This document shows positions 10,487-20,061 of a DNA stretch of 26,311 nucleotides, piece by piece; within the stretch, counting starts at the first letter, position 1; every line of letters begins with the position of its first letter. The position numbers were made by a program, and so were the translations under genes. This stretch comes from Tieghemiomyces parasiticus (taxonomy: Eukaryota; Kickxellomycota; Dimargaritomycetes; Dimargaritales; Dimargaritaceae): NCBI GenBank assembly GCA_027575765.1, contig JANBPT010000684.1, forward strand, positions 1 to 26,311. The letters are read 5' to 3'. The notes under the pieces were generated by a model. The model made no database searches and was not told the DNA's origin. It worked only from the letters and a program-made list of their open reading frames with translations.

Positions 10487-11026
10487 TTAGTCATCGCGCT
10501 TCCAGTGGTTACCACCGGGAGGGGAAGGGTTGCCGCCCGGAATGACCTTGACCGGCTGTAGATTCTGGATGTACTTCGACTCGCCCCTGATGGCGGCAAG
10601 GTACCGCTCAACAAACTGTAGGCGATAGGTGCCCAGGCCGATATTCTCGACGGTACATTCGATACCCTTGTTATCAAGGTCGTCCTCGAATTCGTCCTGG
10701 GTGTACTTCTCGACCCTGTTGGCCAAGTAGACGCAGTTGCCGTTAGAGCAGCCATTGTTGAGAGAGATACCGCCGGTAGGAATAACGGCCCGAGTAGTCG
10801 TGGTCGAGCTGGTTGTGGTTCGGGAAGTAGATTTGGTCGACCCGGTTTTCGACTTGGAGGTGGTCTTGGTTGACACGGCTCGAGCCACCGGGAGCATCAT
10901 GGTCGGCATAGTTCCAGTTACCGGGGTGATCGTGGTCGAGATTCCGTTGATGATGGCGGGGGCGGCGACTGCAGAATCGACAGCAGCAAGCGCGGCAACT
11001 AGGGTGGTGAGGGTGAGAAACTGCAT
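10487..11026 (-). CDS. Small secreted protein, paralogue A
   Basis: The frame gives 179 residues from the ATG at 11026; the frame extends 14 codons further upstream but has no earlier ATG. Residues 1-22 form a clear signal peptide (MQFLTLTTLVAALAAVDSAV, then AAP). Residues 51-79 are a Ser/Thr/Lys-rich linker, a likely site of O-glycosylation. The C-terminal half is a small domain with NNGCSNGNCVYLA (C93, C98), TQDEFEDDLDNKGI (109-122), GTYRLQF (132-138) and a final GGNHW (171-175). It lines up with the protein at 13385-13747 with constant spacing, so the two are paralogues. The pattern of a strand, a helix ending in KGI, two strands and a second helix recalls the peptidase-inhibitor I9 (subtilisin propeptide) fold, but this is inference. 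I do not recognise a named family. A TATA box lies 107 bp upstream. An effector, inhibitor or cell-wall role is possible but unproven. Confidence 0.8.
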   Translation of the reverse strand: MQFLTLTTLVAALAAVDSAVAAPAIINGISTTITPVTGTMPTMMLPVARAVSTKTTSKSKTGSTKSTSRTTTSSTTTTRAVIPTGGISLNNGCSNGNCVYLANRVEKYTQDEFEDDLDNKGIECTVENIGLGTYRLQFVERYLAAIRGESKYIQNLQPVKVIPGGNPSPPGGNHWKRDD

Positions 11027-11132
11027 GGTGACGGTGGAAAGCGACGGTCGGGTGAAAGCGGTGAACAACTGGTGGGTGAGATGTTGAAGGTGGGGGGCAT
11101 GTATGTTAGGGACGGCCGTCAGAAACGTGTGT

Positions 11133-11139
11133 CTTTATA
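11133..11139 (-). promoter_or_regulatory. TATA box of secreted-protein gene A
   Basis: On the minus strand the sequence reads ATATAAAGAC, 107 bp before the start codon at 11026. The paralogue at 13747 has a TATA box at a similar distance. Confidence 0.55.
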
Positions 11140-13384
11140 TGGGTGGGCTGGCTCAAACCGGGGCTATCCACCAACCGCAAGGCCGGCGTGCCAAAGTTTT
11201 GCACTAGTGCCCACTCCACATGCCTCGTCCGCTTTCAATGGCGGGCCTGCTCGTATGGCTGGCCAGTTGCGCTAGCCTCTGTCGCACAATCTCCTTCGAC
11301 TTTATCTTCCACCAAAGTAGTCAGCCATTCCAGACCGAACATGGCTTGAGCAGGCCACCGCTGGTCAGCTTGGACTATCGTGTCAGACAAGGACGAACCC
11401 AAAGATACAGCTGACGGAGGCTAATTGTCTGTTTCATGGCCTGAATAGGACAGCTGTGCCACAATCGGTGGCGGCCTCCGGCCACTTAGATGTCGACTAG
11501 ACGGTCCTCAAAAGTCATCTGCCGTGTGGAAGTGGGCAGGGCTCTGGCTCGCCGCGTTGAAGGTGCAGCTGACTTTAGCAGGCTAGGGCTCCGGCGGAGC
11601 ACTCGGTGGGAGCAAGGAGCGAGAGTGTCCTCGTCGACGTCTACAGGTGGAGAGGGAATCCCTGATGAGTAGAGGTCGGAGACTGTTTGTTCCACGAGAC
11701 TGTATTGATGTGGCTTTTTATGTCTTTCCCCTCCTTTGGGCAGGACAGGGCAGAGCCCCGTAGTCTGGCCCTTGTCCCTCAGCGTGCCCAGAGAGAACCG
11801 CCTTCGCCGTCCTTGTCGTCTGCCTTCCTAGGAGTGTATCGTTACCCACCGTCCATAGTACAGTCCTGCCCGCTTCCAACTAACAAGTGCCCGTCGTTTG
11901 GCTTCCAGGGTAGTCCGTGGGCCAGTCAGAGCACCCGCCGTGACGGTGGTACAGAACCCCCTTTGCCGTTTCATCGGGCCAACGGCATAGTAAGGATACC
12001 AGTAGGGCGACTGACGAGGCTTAGGGTGGAGGGGTCTCTTGGGGATCGACACTTGGTCTACAGGCGTGAGAAACGACCCGTTGGTTATACAGGCTGGTGC
12101 AGCCTAGCCTAGTGGAGGGGGGCTGGCCTTCGACATGCTCGTAGCTAGGGCCTTCCTCAAGGTCAACTGTACTCTAACCGTACGCACTCCAGGACCAGCT
12201 GGCTGGGTACCTACTCCAAACCACGATTGTGAATATGTGTGCACCTGGCATCCGGTATGGTGTTGAATCACTAATTAAAGCCCTCAACTGGTGCCATGGT
12301 TCCTTGCACGGTCTTTACAAACGCCTGCTGTTGCTTCGTTCGGGATTGTCAGTACACAGTGTCCTCAACTACCACTGCCTCCGAACCATACGCTGCCACG
12401 ACTATAAACACCAGTGGCACGACGGGGATCCCGACCCTGCCGTCCACGGTTGAATAGCCGCAACATGATGGACCTGGTCGCACACGGCTCTCCCGACTTA
12501 ACTAATGAATACTGTCCACGCCCTAGCTATAGGTGGAACCGCGGCTGCCGAAATAGAAGGGCACCTTCTATCAATGAGTAAACCACCGCCTGCCGTTCAC
12601 TACGCTGCGTGGGCGGCCCCTTGGATTGACTCCATCTCTTCATAATACCACTATAGTCAGGAGGTTTAGACCAGCGTCTGGTCCGGACGGACGGTATGGC
12701 GGGCCGACCTGAAGAGGCCTGGTAATGACCTGAGGGGGGAATGTGGCCCTTATGCGCAGGTTGGACATTGGCCAACCCGGGCGGCCCCAGCCAATCGAGT
12801 CCACCCGACCAACAGCCATGTGCTAGCAACTAGCTGAGAATCTGCCCCCTGCTATCCCAGACGCGGTACGCAAGGAATAACGATAACTGCCGGCCCATGG
12901 GCTGCAGTGCCATCCCTATGTAGCTCTGCATTACTGATTACGGTTAAATGAACCACGGCCTCTTTGGCGCTATCCTGGCATTGACGGCAGCATCGGGTAC
13001 TAATGATCAGGGGCTGTCCACAGCGCTGTATACAGTTGGTTCCTTGTCTTTCTTAGGAACCCATACAGACCGGACCAAAAGACCGCTGGCCTGGAAGTGC
13101 TGCGAGAGTTATAGACGACCACACGTTCCATTAAACCCGCCGGCCCATGGATGGCTGACATCCAAGTGCATTTCAGAGGGGAGATTATCCATTGGCAAAC
13201 AACTTTATTAGGCTGCGTTCTTCGGCAGTTTGAAAAGCCCCGACGCCGTGGATTCTATGTAGCAGTGTACAAGGCATCTAGAGCCCTGGTGATACGGTCC
13301 ATTGGGATGTAATTTCCCTAAACAAACGGGGGGGAGCTAGGGCTCATCAGCCCTGGGGACGGAGGGAGGAGGGGGAGGGGCGCT
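11140..13384. other. Gene-free stretch between the two secreted paralogues
   Basis: Frames of up to 141 codons (for example 11687-12112 plus) are present but have low-complexity, arginine-rich translations without motifs. No start context, splice pairing or relation to the flanking paralogues was seen. No third, decayed copy of the secreted gene was recognised. The right end holds the likely 3' UTR of paralogue B, with a small hairpin at 13340-13355. Confidence 0.5.
13340..13355 (-). repeat. Small hairpin in the 3' flank of secreted gene B
   Basis: AGGGCT and AGCCCT form a perfect 6-bp stem around CATC. It lies 30 bp past the stop codon of the minus-strand gene and would be in its 3' UTR. 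The function is unknown. Confidence 0.45.
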
Positions 13385-13747
13385 CTAGGGATACCAGTGG
13401 AAACCCCCGCGGACCATCTTTAGGCTGAGGTCAAGCTCGTTGGTGTTAGGATCAATCAGGCCCTGAACCGTGGGATCACTCAGGACCATGGCCAAAACGG
13501 CGGGCGTGGACTCGAACCTGTAGCTGCCGTCGTTCATTTTGAGGACTTCGGTCGGCTTGATACCCTTAGAATCGAAGTGGTCCTTGAATTCCGCCTGCGA
13601 GAAGTCCTGGTTGAGGGCGAGATTGTAGGTGCAGCTGGTCAAAGTACAGGCAACGTTGTTCACCGAGGCCAGGTCGGTGGTCGTGGGCGCAGCGATGACA
13701 GAGCTGGCGGCGGAAAGAAGGACAGTAAGGGCGGTGGTGAGCTGCAT
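13385..13747 (-). CDS. Small secreted protein, paralogue B
   Basis: The frame gives 120 residues from the ATG at 13747 to TAG at 13385. The signal peptide is MQLTTALTVLLSAASSVIAA, with cleavage likely just before or after AP. The mature part keeps the Cys pair C34-x4-C39, then SQAEFKDHFDSKGI (50-63), GSYRFES (74-80), a helix around LAMVLSDPTVQGLIDP and a final GGFHW (114-118). The offset to paralogue A is 59, 58 and then 57 residues along these landmarks, so only two single-residue gaps separate them. B lacks A's Ser/Thr/Lys linker and A's third Cys. The end of the domain (a helix, then DPTVQGLIDPN) resembles the close of an inhibitor I9 domain, where a helix is followed by dP-x-V-x-x-I-x-P. 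That resemblance is from memory of the family pattern only. B has the same orientation as A, about 2.4 kb away, as expected for a tandem duplication. Confidence 0.82.
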   Translation of the reverse strand: MQLTTALTVLLSAASSVIAAPTTTDLASVNNVACTLTSCTYNLALNQDFSQAEFKDHFDSKGIKPTEVLKMNDGSYRFESTPAVLAMVLSDPTVQGLIDPNTNELDLSLKMVRGGFHWYP

Positions 13748-13878
13748 GGCGGTCGATTGGGGAGGGCGTTAGAGAGAATATTCGTGGTGATATAGTTGGG
13801 CGAGGGAGGTGGGTAATCGTAAGACTGGTATTGGATGGGTGGGATGAAGTTAAAAGAAAAACCGGCGGGCAGACGGGG

Positions 13879-13886
13879 TTTTTATA
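13879..13886 (-). promoter_or_regulatory. TATA box of secreted-protein gene B
   Basis: TATAAAAA on the minus strand lies 132 bp upstream of the start codon at 13747. It is in the same relative place as the TATA box of paralogue A. Confidence 0.6.
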
Positions 13887-16849
13887 TTCCAGCTATCGCA
13901 GATAGCAAGCACACCCACCCCTTCGATCACCCGCTAGAAGCCGGTCTACTAAACGCCGGCTGACGGCGTAGCACAGGCACGGTCGGTCTCTCGCAATAAC
14001 ACAACGGCCTGTTTCGACCGGGTGCCGTTCTAGGGAACGCACCACCTGACCAGCGGTTAAAGTCGCTGGCTATTGACCAACAGATGAGGGCCCGTCGACT
14101 GGTGATGCCCTTTGGACCGTCAACCGAGCCAGAGTCCATTCGAGGAAGACGAACCTGGTGACACAGGATAACACCGCCGCTTCCTCGATGGCGCGTCGCT
14201 CCAGCGTCGAGAGTGACCACCACCAGTGTCAGTAAGATACGCATTAGGCCATTCACAGAAGCCGACGGGCTGAAGGCACAACCACGGTCGGCGGGAGCCC
14301 CAGTTTGGCTGTTGGTGAAGGATACTGCTCCCTGTGCGCGGCAGTTCACCCACACGGCGGCAGCCACTCAAACCCACTCGTCAGTATCCGAGGTTCGGAG
14401 GATATCCACCGTTGGCCGGCCCATTGACCGCAGTCTACCCTACGGTGCCCATTTCCTTCTGATGCACTTAACCCGTAGCCCTAGGTACAGGTTCCTTCGG
14501 CTCTTCAGCCACGTCGACACGCTCAACATGATGACATGAGAGCAGGACTTATGAAGGCGGTGGCACAAGGCGCGGCAGTCGTCTGAGGGCGACACGTAGT
14601 CCCGTCGCAGAATAGAGGCATGTCCGCTCCTCCTCCGTCGGTAATGAGAACGAGAGGGGTAGTACCTGACCGCCGGACTGCCACTAGTGCACGCAGACCG
14701 TCTCGGCAAAGGCCAGTTGGGTTGGCTTCTGGTCAGTTTAATATTGTCCATTTCTAGACACGCTTGAACGGATGATTCCTTACCCGTGAATGTCCCTGAG
14801 CAGCGGCGCGTATATCAAAACTCCGCCGTCAGATGATGCGAAACAGCCCACTCGAACCTTTGAGCGGCTTAGCAAGGGTGGACGTATACTCCACTGGGAC
14901 CACAATCAGCGTTCTAGTAGATTAAACGATGGAGTCAACAATTGACCCATTTTTATTGCATCCCAGCTAGTGGTCGACCCCTCACTACGAGCCACTTCCC
15001 GTCGGTCCATCTCCTAATCGGATTTCTCTATAGCGTCGCCATGGCTTTGGAGGTTGCATGGTTGGCATGGGACATCGCTCATGCCTGTAAGCCACAACCC
15101 GATTACGTCGCCAACGGCGTTGCATAGCCCGGCCCAATCCAGAAACGGTGAGATATTCGCCAGGCATCAGCCTCGCCCTGACCAAGCACAGAGGGCGACG
15201 AAAAACAAAATGACGGTCAAGGGCATTGGGTCAAGGCTTGCCCACGGTTGCTTCGGCCTGTTGATGGCTATACTGGGCCAAAGAGAGGACTGTCTACCGA
15301 CTGGCGGCCTGTGTAAAATGGGGCGTGTCTTCCGGCATCCCGGTACCACCGCCGGTGACCTCGGGTTCACTACGTTTCATAATCGCGCACCCTTTGGCGC
15401 CAGGTCCATCCGCCTTGAAAGTCTTCAGGATCGACTAGAAGGGAAGTTCCCTATGCCGGTGCATTGGAATGCCGGTAACTGGCAACAAGGGGAGGAGGCG
15501 ACTGTCCCCTTCTGAAATTTCCCCACACGGGTCTCTAAGCCGCCTGACGAGGCGTTGGGGGATGGGGGGGGGAACGGTACCTGCCGCCATAGCTTGAGCG
15601 ACTAAACAGTTCCAACACGGCTCCTGTGTCTTTCAACTGTCGCACACAGGTTTGTATCGTTTACCAATGCCTTATCGGAGGGTGGGCAGGCGGCCATCTT
15701 TGGACAGGGTGAGCGGAGAGCAGCCTATGACCAACCGAGTCCCTATGTGTGGTGCCGAGAGTAGTTGCGCAGCTGCTCCCTCTGCCTTGGCAACGACTCT
15801 AGACGAGCACGTAGCCAATATCCTACAGGACGCGGGTTGTGATTATTAGCATCTTCCATGAGCACGTCCCTTGACTACTCCCGAGAATCATTCCGGCTGG
15901 GATTAATATAACAAACGGAGGCGGCGTATACCCCGCCGCCCCTGCGATTGGTGAGCCTCCGGTGGTATTTATATAACGACGGCGGCCCGGTGCACGGCAG
16001 CGGCAGGACCGGGCGGTCAAGCTAAAGTGTAGTACTGCTTTTCGGGCAGCCCACTGTGTACCGCAGCGAGGCGGTTTCGACCGGAGCGTCCTCACTTGTC
16101 GATATGTGGATCGGGCCATATTGCACCCCTACCCAATATTGGGAGACCAACGCTGCCAGAGCGGTCGGAAGGAATAAACTATTCTTGGGTCTCATGGCCG
16201 GCGAGGTAGCAACAATGAGTTGACTGGGAATGCATCCGACATTGTGCGTCTATGCCAGTGGTCTCTGGAAGCCTTGTCCTGCCAATACCATCATTTGATA
16301 TGGACCACTCAAAATACAAGCGCTGCAGCATCCTAAGGGCTATTAAACCCTATCGTGTTTGGGAACGCACTGGCAGCTCCCAATCTAGCCTTGTTGCTTA
16401 TTGCTGGAGCCCTTCTTTTATCGTTTATACTCATTCGACTGCCCTCCTACTAGAGTGGGGGAATCCATTTCTGTGTACTATACATGCGTGGTGAAAAATG
16501 AGACACCAACAATCCGGCCACTTACCCACCAACTATCCCCTACCACTCGTGAATATTTTGGGTTAAGCACCCTTATACCTTTCGGTGCAAGTACGCATAT
16601 GGCATGTACGCCAAGCATGTAATTCCCAACCGCTGGGAAACACCTTCCTACCCAATGAATTTCTACAAAAAAATTACTGTCTATCAAAATCTTACTCACC
16701 GAAACCGGCACTACTTTATGTATCATTCCCCTGTAAAAGGCAGACCAGTTAGGCCTGACGAACAAAGAACAAGGCTCATTTATACATGTTAAAGTAATAC
16801 ATTCTTACGTTAGTTCTTCGCCGTTAAGCGACCTTGTATTAAAACGTCA
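13887..16849. other. Gene-free stretch
   Basis: Frames of 60-153 codons occur on both strands and overlap each other, with no motif that I recognise. An isolated TATA-like TTTATATAA sits near 15966-15974, and a perfect 12-bp palindrome lies at 16132-16143. Neither can be tied to a gene. A GTAAGT donor on the minus strand near 16520 follows an uncharacterised 16478-16765 frame, but I could not find a matching downstream exon. Confidence 0.45.
16132..16143. repeat. 12-bp perfect palindrome with inverted CCAAT boxes
   Basis: CCCAATATTGGG reads the same on both strands and places CCAAT and ATTGG back to back. It is isolated in a gene-free region, so a promoter role cannot be supported. Confidence 0.4.
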
Positions 16850-16995
16850 CCCGTGTGCAATTCCGATCTTATTACCGTCCTTTCTCTGTGAAGTGCTGCC
16901 CGTGTGCACCTTTAAAGCTCGTCATCTTCTGTCGCAAAGAGTTGCCCGTGCGAGCCTATCTAATTTTAATTATTTCTTACTACTCTTTTATATAA
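16850..16995 (+). promoter_or_regulatory. Candidate promoter: three CCCGTG boxes and a TATA box
   Basis: CCCGTGTGCA occurs at 16850-16859 and 16899-16908, and a third related copy, CCCGTGCGAG, begins at 16945. The spacings are 49 and 46 bp. They are followed by TATATAA at 16989-16995 and a strongly pyrimidine-rich leader up to the ATG at 17106. The distance from TATA box to ATG (117 bp) matches the secreted-protein genes in this window. Regulatory activity is inferred from this layout. Confidence 0.4.
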
Positions 16996-17105
16996 TCAAA
17001 AAATTTATTATTACAACCTATCCTATATCCCTTCATATACCCCTCTGCTCAGCCCTTTTCTTACTTTGCCCACCGTATCTTACCCATCTTCCCACATCCC
17101 CTGCA

Positions 17106-17228
17106 ATGCCCTATTCTAACGCCATTCTGCCCGTCCGTCTCGTGGACTCTGACTCTCTTTTTAACCCAAACGCCGCACACGTCGGGGTTACCCAAACTGA
17201 CCTTACACCGCAATGCACAGGGAAGTAG
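17106..17228 (+). CDS. 40-codon ORF behind a promoter-like region, hypothetical
   Basis: The ATG at 17106 follows a C/T-rich leader and opens a frame that begins MPYSNAILPVRLVDSDSLF and ends TPQCTGK before TAG. I recognise no family. It may be a short peptide gene, the first exon of a gene whose other exons I cannot join, or the remnant of a broken gene. No GTAAGT donor occurs inside the frame. A pyrimidine tract ending in CCCGCAG near 17345 looks like a splice acceptor, but the sequence after it soon reaches stops. The support is the promoter context, not the protein. Confidence 0.3.
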   Translation: MPYSNAILPVRLVDSDSLFNPNAAHVGVTQTDLTPQCTGK

Positions 17229-18182
17229 CCACCAAAGATTTCACCACGCCTCCACGCATGTACCTGGCTAGAACAATGACCAATTCCACTACTTATCCTT
17301 CCATGTCTTAGAGTGGCCACCTAGGCCATTCTTTCTTTCCCGCAGCGCCCACAATGCTCCTCTAAGCGTGCCTATAATTCTTACCATCCTCACTAGACTA
17401 GCAGCATACCAATAAGGCCCCAGTCATAGGCCTTGTACCATATCTAACGGTACTAAGTTGGTACTAATAAAGATTTATCAATACACATTAAGTACATATA
17501 TTATAGATCGCAACTACGCCTACCACACATGGCATGCCCAAAACAACTGATCCTACCAGTAATGACTTATCCGGCCATTTCTCTACTGATCTCCTGTATT
17601 CCTTAAACATGTTTTTATTCCTGTACAGCCAACCTTCCTTATCCGTTAAACATCACCCCTTTATAACCGGCTCCCCAACCTCGATCCCTTGAGGACCCTC
17701 CTTCCTTCAGTTTTCCTTCTTTATTGATCCGACGGATCAACAGCCACCTTCCCATTCCGCCTGGCGCTCACATGGGAATAGTCATAAAGTGTGACGCCTA
17801 CTTCGAACCGTGGCCTATACCATTCAATAGCCCTTTTCTTACTGACAAACGTAGTGTGCGTCGTTTGGGCGTGTGGGCCTTTGTTATTGAGTTATGTTTG
17901 TTTATGTTTTTTCATGGCCTAAATAGCGATTGGCCTTCATAGTTTAAGAAATCACCAATTTTTTGTAAAGCAGGCTGGTATCAGGAAGCCGGTCCCACTT
18001 TCAAAAGAACCTCCGGGTCGAAGTGAAGAATTTAGGAATATACAGTCGGACCAGCACTGTCTAAATCTGTAATGCAAAGTTTGATAGGTTAACTATTGAC
18101 GGAAAAAACCTCTAATAAAACCTATGAATGTTTACCAACAAGCAAGCTTAGGAGAATATTGGTACTAGACTTTACTAACAGG
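17229..18182. other. AT-rich gene-free stretch
   Basis: It is AT-richer than most of the window, with no frame longer than about 72 codons and no motif. It could hold the 3' part of whatever the 17106 locus is. No RNA gene or mobile element was recognised. Confidence 0.45.
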
Positions 18183-18563
18183 ATAGTGCCAACGGATGGC
18201 ACTATGGGACAGAAATTGGGAATAAGCTGCCGGGCCCTGTGTTGCATACTTGGGCCCGGCTTTTATACTATGACTATAATAATAGATTTGCGCTAATTGG
18301 TGGAGGGCCTGGCTGGCCCCCCGTCTCTTCCGGGCCTCTCCCAGAGGTTGCCCGGTCTCTTTTCTTTTGTTTCTTTTGACAGCGGTATAGGCGCGGCCTA
18401 TTCCAGCTCCTCAAAGGGATAATCCGTGCTCGGCTTCAAAAAAATGTTGTGGATCGTCGTCCACAACTCAATCACCTCCGATACCTAAGATTAAGCCAGC
18501 CTTTATCACTACCTGATAAAGGCTGGAAGAGGCTTCGTCATCAACGATTAAGGCGTCATCGCC
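18183..18563. repeat. Cluster of strong inverted repeats (possible structured RNA or foldback elements)
   Basis: Six good stem-loops lie within 381 bp. They are: 18183-18205 (perfect 9-bp stem, ATAGTGCCA, 5-nt loop); 18229-18260 (perfect 9-bp GC stem, GCCGGGCCC, 14-nt loop, followed by TTTT); 18330-18355 (6-bp outer CCGGGC/GCCCGG stem enclosing a CTCT/AGAG stem); 18446-18467 (perfect 8-bp stem, GTTGTGGA, 6-nt loop); 18496-18526 (perfect 13-bp stem, CCAGCCTTTATCA, 5-nt loop); and 18552-18563 (4-bp GGCG/CGCC stem). A weaker 5-bp stem is at 18305-18319. The stems differ in sequence, so this is not one repeat copied several times. The cluster ends about 220 bp before tRNA-Gln. What it encodes is unknown. 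Confidence 0.6.
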
Positions 18564-18783
18564 GATATTCCTTCCATATTTAATATCTTGTGTCTGCCCT
18601 GAATAAATAAACTTTAGACTCATTTCTGACCGTTTTCTTTAGCGCCGTCTGCACTCGACTTACTCTGTATCTTTTGCGCCGACTGCGCCGTTCCCCCTGA
18701 CTGACAGCAAGAGTTGGCCGACTGCCACTCTTCTGCCCTTGACTTTGGCCCACTAACCGCCCCATGTCGCAACAAAAATGTGT

Positions 18784-18856
18784 GGTTTCATAGTGTAGTT
18801 GGTTATCACTCGGGATTCTGATTCCCGCGACCCGAGTTCGAGTCTCGGTGAGACCT
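18784..18856 (+). tRNA. tRNA-Gln (anticodon CUG)
   Basis: The sequence folds as a full cloverleaf. The acceptor stem GGTTTCA/TGAGACC has one G-T pair. The D arm contains AGTTGGTT. The anticodon stem is CGGGA/TCCCG with loop TTCTGAT and anticodon CTG, which reads the Gln codon CAG. The variable loop is 4 nt (CGAC). The T arm is CCGAG/CTCGG with loop TTCGAGT. The last base, T at 18856, is the discriminator. There is no intron, and CCA is not encoded, as expected for a eukaryotic nuclear gene. The internal promoter boxes A (TAGTGTAGTTGG) and B (GTTCGAGTC) are intact. A T5 run at 18883-18887 may serve as Pol III terminator. Confidence 0.95.
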
Positions 18857-19065
18857 TTCATATTATCTCTGAACACATAGTATTTTTGGCTAGTCTGCGG
18901 TGTTCTCTAGGATACATTATGACGAATTATGGTTGGCCATTGGATTCTTTTAAGATATATTTTGCAGGTCACCAAGGCTGATCATTGTCAGCTGTGTATT
19001 TATCCGCGGTTAGTATACAGATATGGTCATGCAGCTATATATTATGAAGTAGGAATGACGACAAA

Positions 19066-20061
19066 TTATGACGGCACAAGATATCCAACAAGGCAATGGT
19101 CAAGAAGCGCATCGGGGTTGACCCAGCTGTGGGTAGTGGCTGGCCGGGGACAACGTTAAGGGCGAAGATGTATGGTGTGGAATTTGTCAACTGATGTGGC
19201 ACAGCATGTTGCGACCAGGAAAGGCGTCAACTAGAATCGCCTATGCCCAGCCCGCCCGGCAGGTGATACTGATATAGGCAACTTAGGTCTAAGAAGAGCA
19301 TGCCGCGTAGTCAGAGGTCGACTTACCGAATAGTTTTGTTCCATCCCGGCCGGCAATTTTCATCAGATCCCGCTTGCCTGGTGTGGTTCGTGTGTAAAGG
19401 GCGGCCGTAGCGGAGCTGTGTATTAGAGAAACAGGGTATTTTCTATTCTGCATTTCCAAGGAAAGGATGCCTACGATTGCTGGCCTTACGCACTTACCTC
19501 CAGGATGGAAATTAAGATAGTGCGTTATATTGTACACCTTGCCGTAGACCGCGGTCCAGCAGTCACTCTCCGTCTTGTGCTTTTTTAATTCTTCGAGGGT
19601 GTAGCGAGCCAGTGTAGGGACCCCCTAGGTAGAGAATTGGCGGACACGAGATATGAAGGGCAACGCAAGGTTGTGGGTGGCGGCAGTAAGGGGTAGGTGG
19701 TTAAAGGGCCTGTGCGATGAGTTACAACAGGGAGCCGTATGCTAACCTTCATCGAAATTAGAAGAGGCTTCAAGCATGTCTAGCCACCGCCACTTACCCG
19801 GAGGTCCTTGCCGCTGGCCTTGAGTCGTGCCCAATCAAGTGGTGAATGACCAGGCTCCAGGAGTACTTTACGGCGCACCTTGGGTAGGCGAGTCGTGGAG
19901 GTTGGTACGGCCAGGCGTTGAGGACCGTTGGGTGCCGGGAATGCAGGAGGCCGGTCCTCGTCCGAGTCGCTACTGCTGGCGTCGGATTTTAGGGTAGGCT
20001 TTTCCCCGGGTAACTGGACGGACGAGGCCTCTACGCGGCCGGGAAGGTTGGGCGGGTTCAT
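19066..20061 (-). CDS. IRC21: Cytochrome b5-domain protein, Irc21/NCB5OR-like
   Basis: Four exons on the minus strand join in frame to 171 residues: 20061-19798, 19624-19498, 19377-19327 and 19139-19066 (stop TAA). All three introns start GTAAGT and end AG. Residues 1-60 are disordered and Ser/Pro-rich with an acidic SDSDED patch. Residues 68-90 carry LEPGHSPLDWARL followed by SGKDLRG, the signature block just before the heme domain in Irc21 and in the N-terminus of animal NCB5OR (CYB5R4). The cytochrome b5 fold follows: YTLEELKKH, DCWTAVYGKVYNITHYLNF, and HPGG with heme ligand H128. Next come AGRDGTKLF and the second heme ligand H151 in THSWVN. The reductase domain of NCB5OR is absent, as in yeast Irc21. 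The expected role is electron transfer through b-type heme; partners are unknown. The frame continues upstream but only from a TTG, so the ATG at 20061 is chosen. Confidence 0.9.

Noticed and set aside
11687..12112. 141-codon plus-strand frame
   Set aside because: Its translation is rich in Arg, Pro and Ser without domain, signal peptide or promoter, and a frame of this length is expected occasionally in DNA of this composition.
18580..18876. 98-codon minus-strand frame
   Set aside because: It runs antisense through the tRNA-Gln gene and part of its flank; the tRNA explains the conserved-looking sequence.
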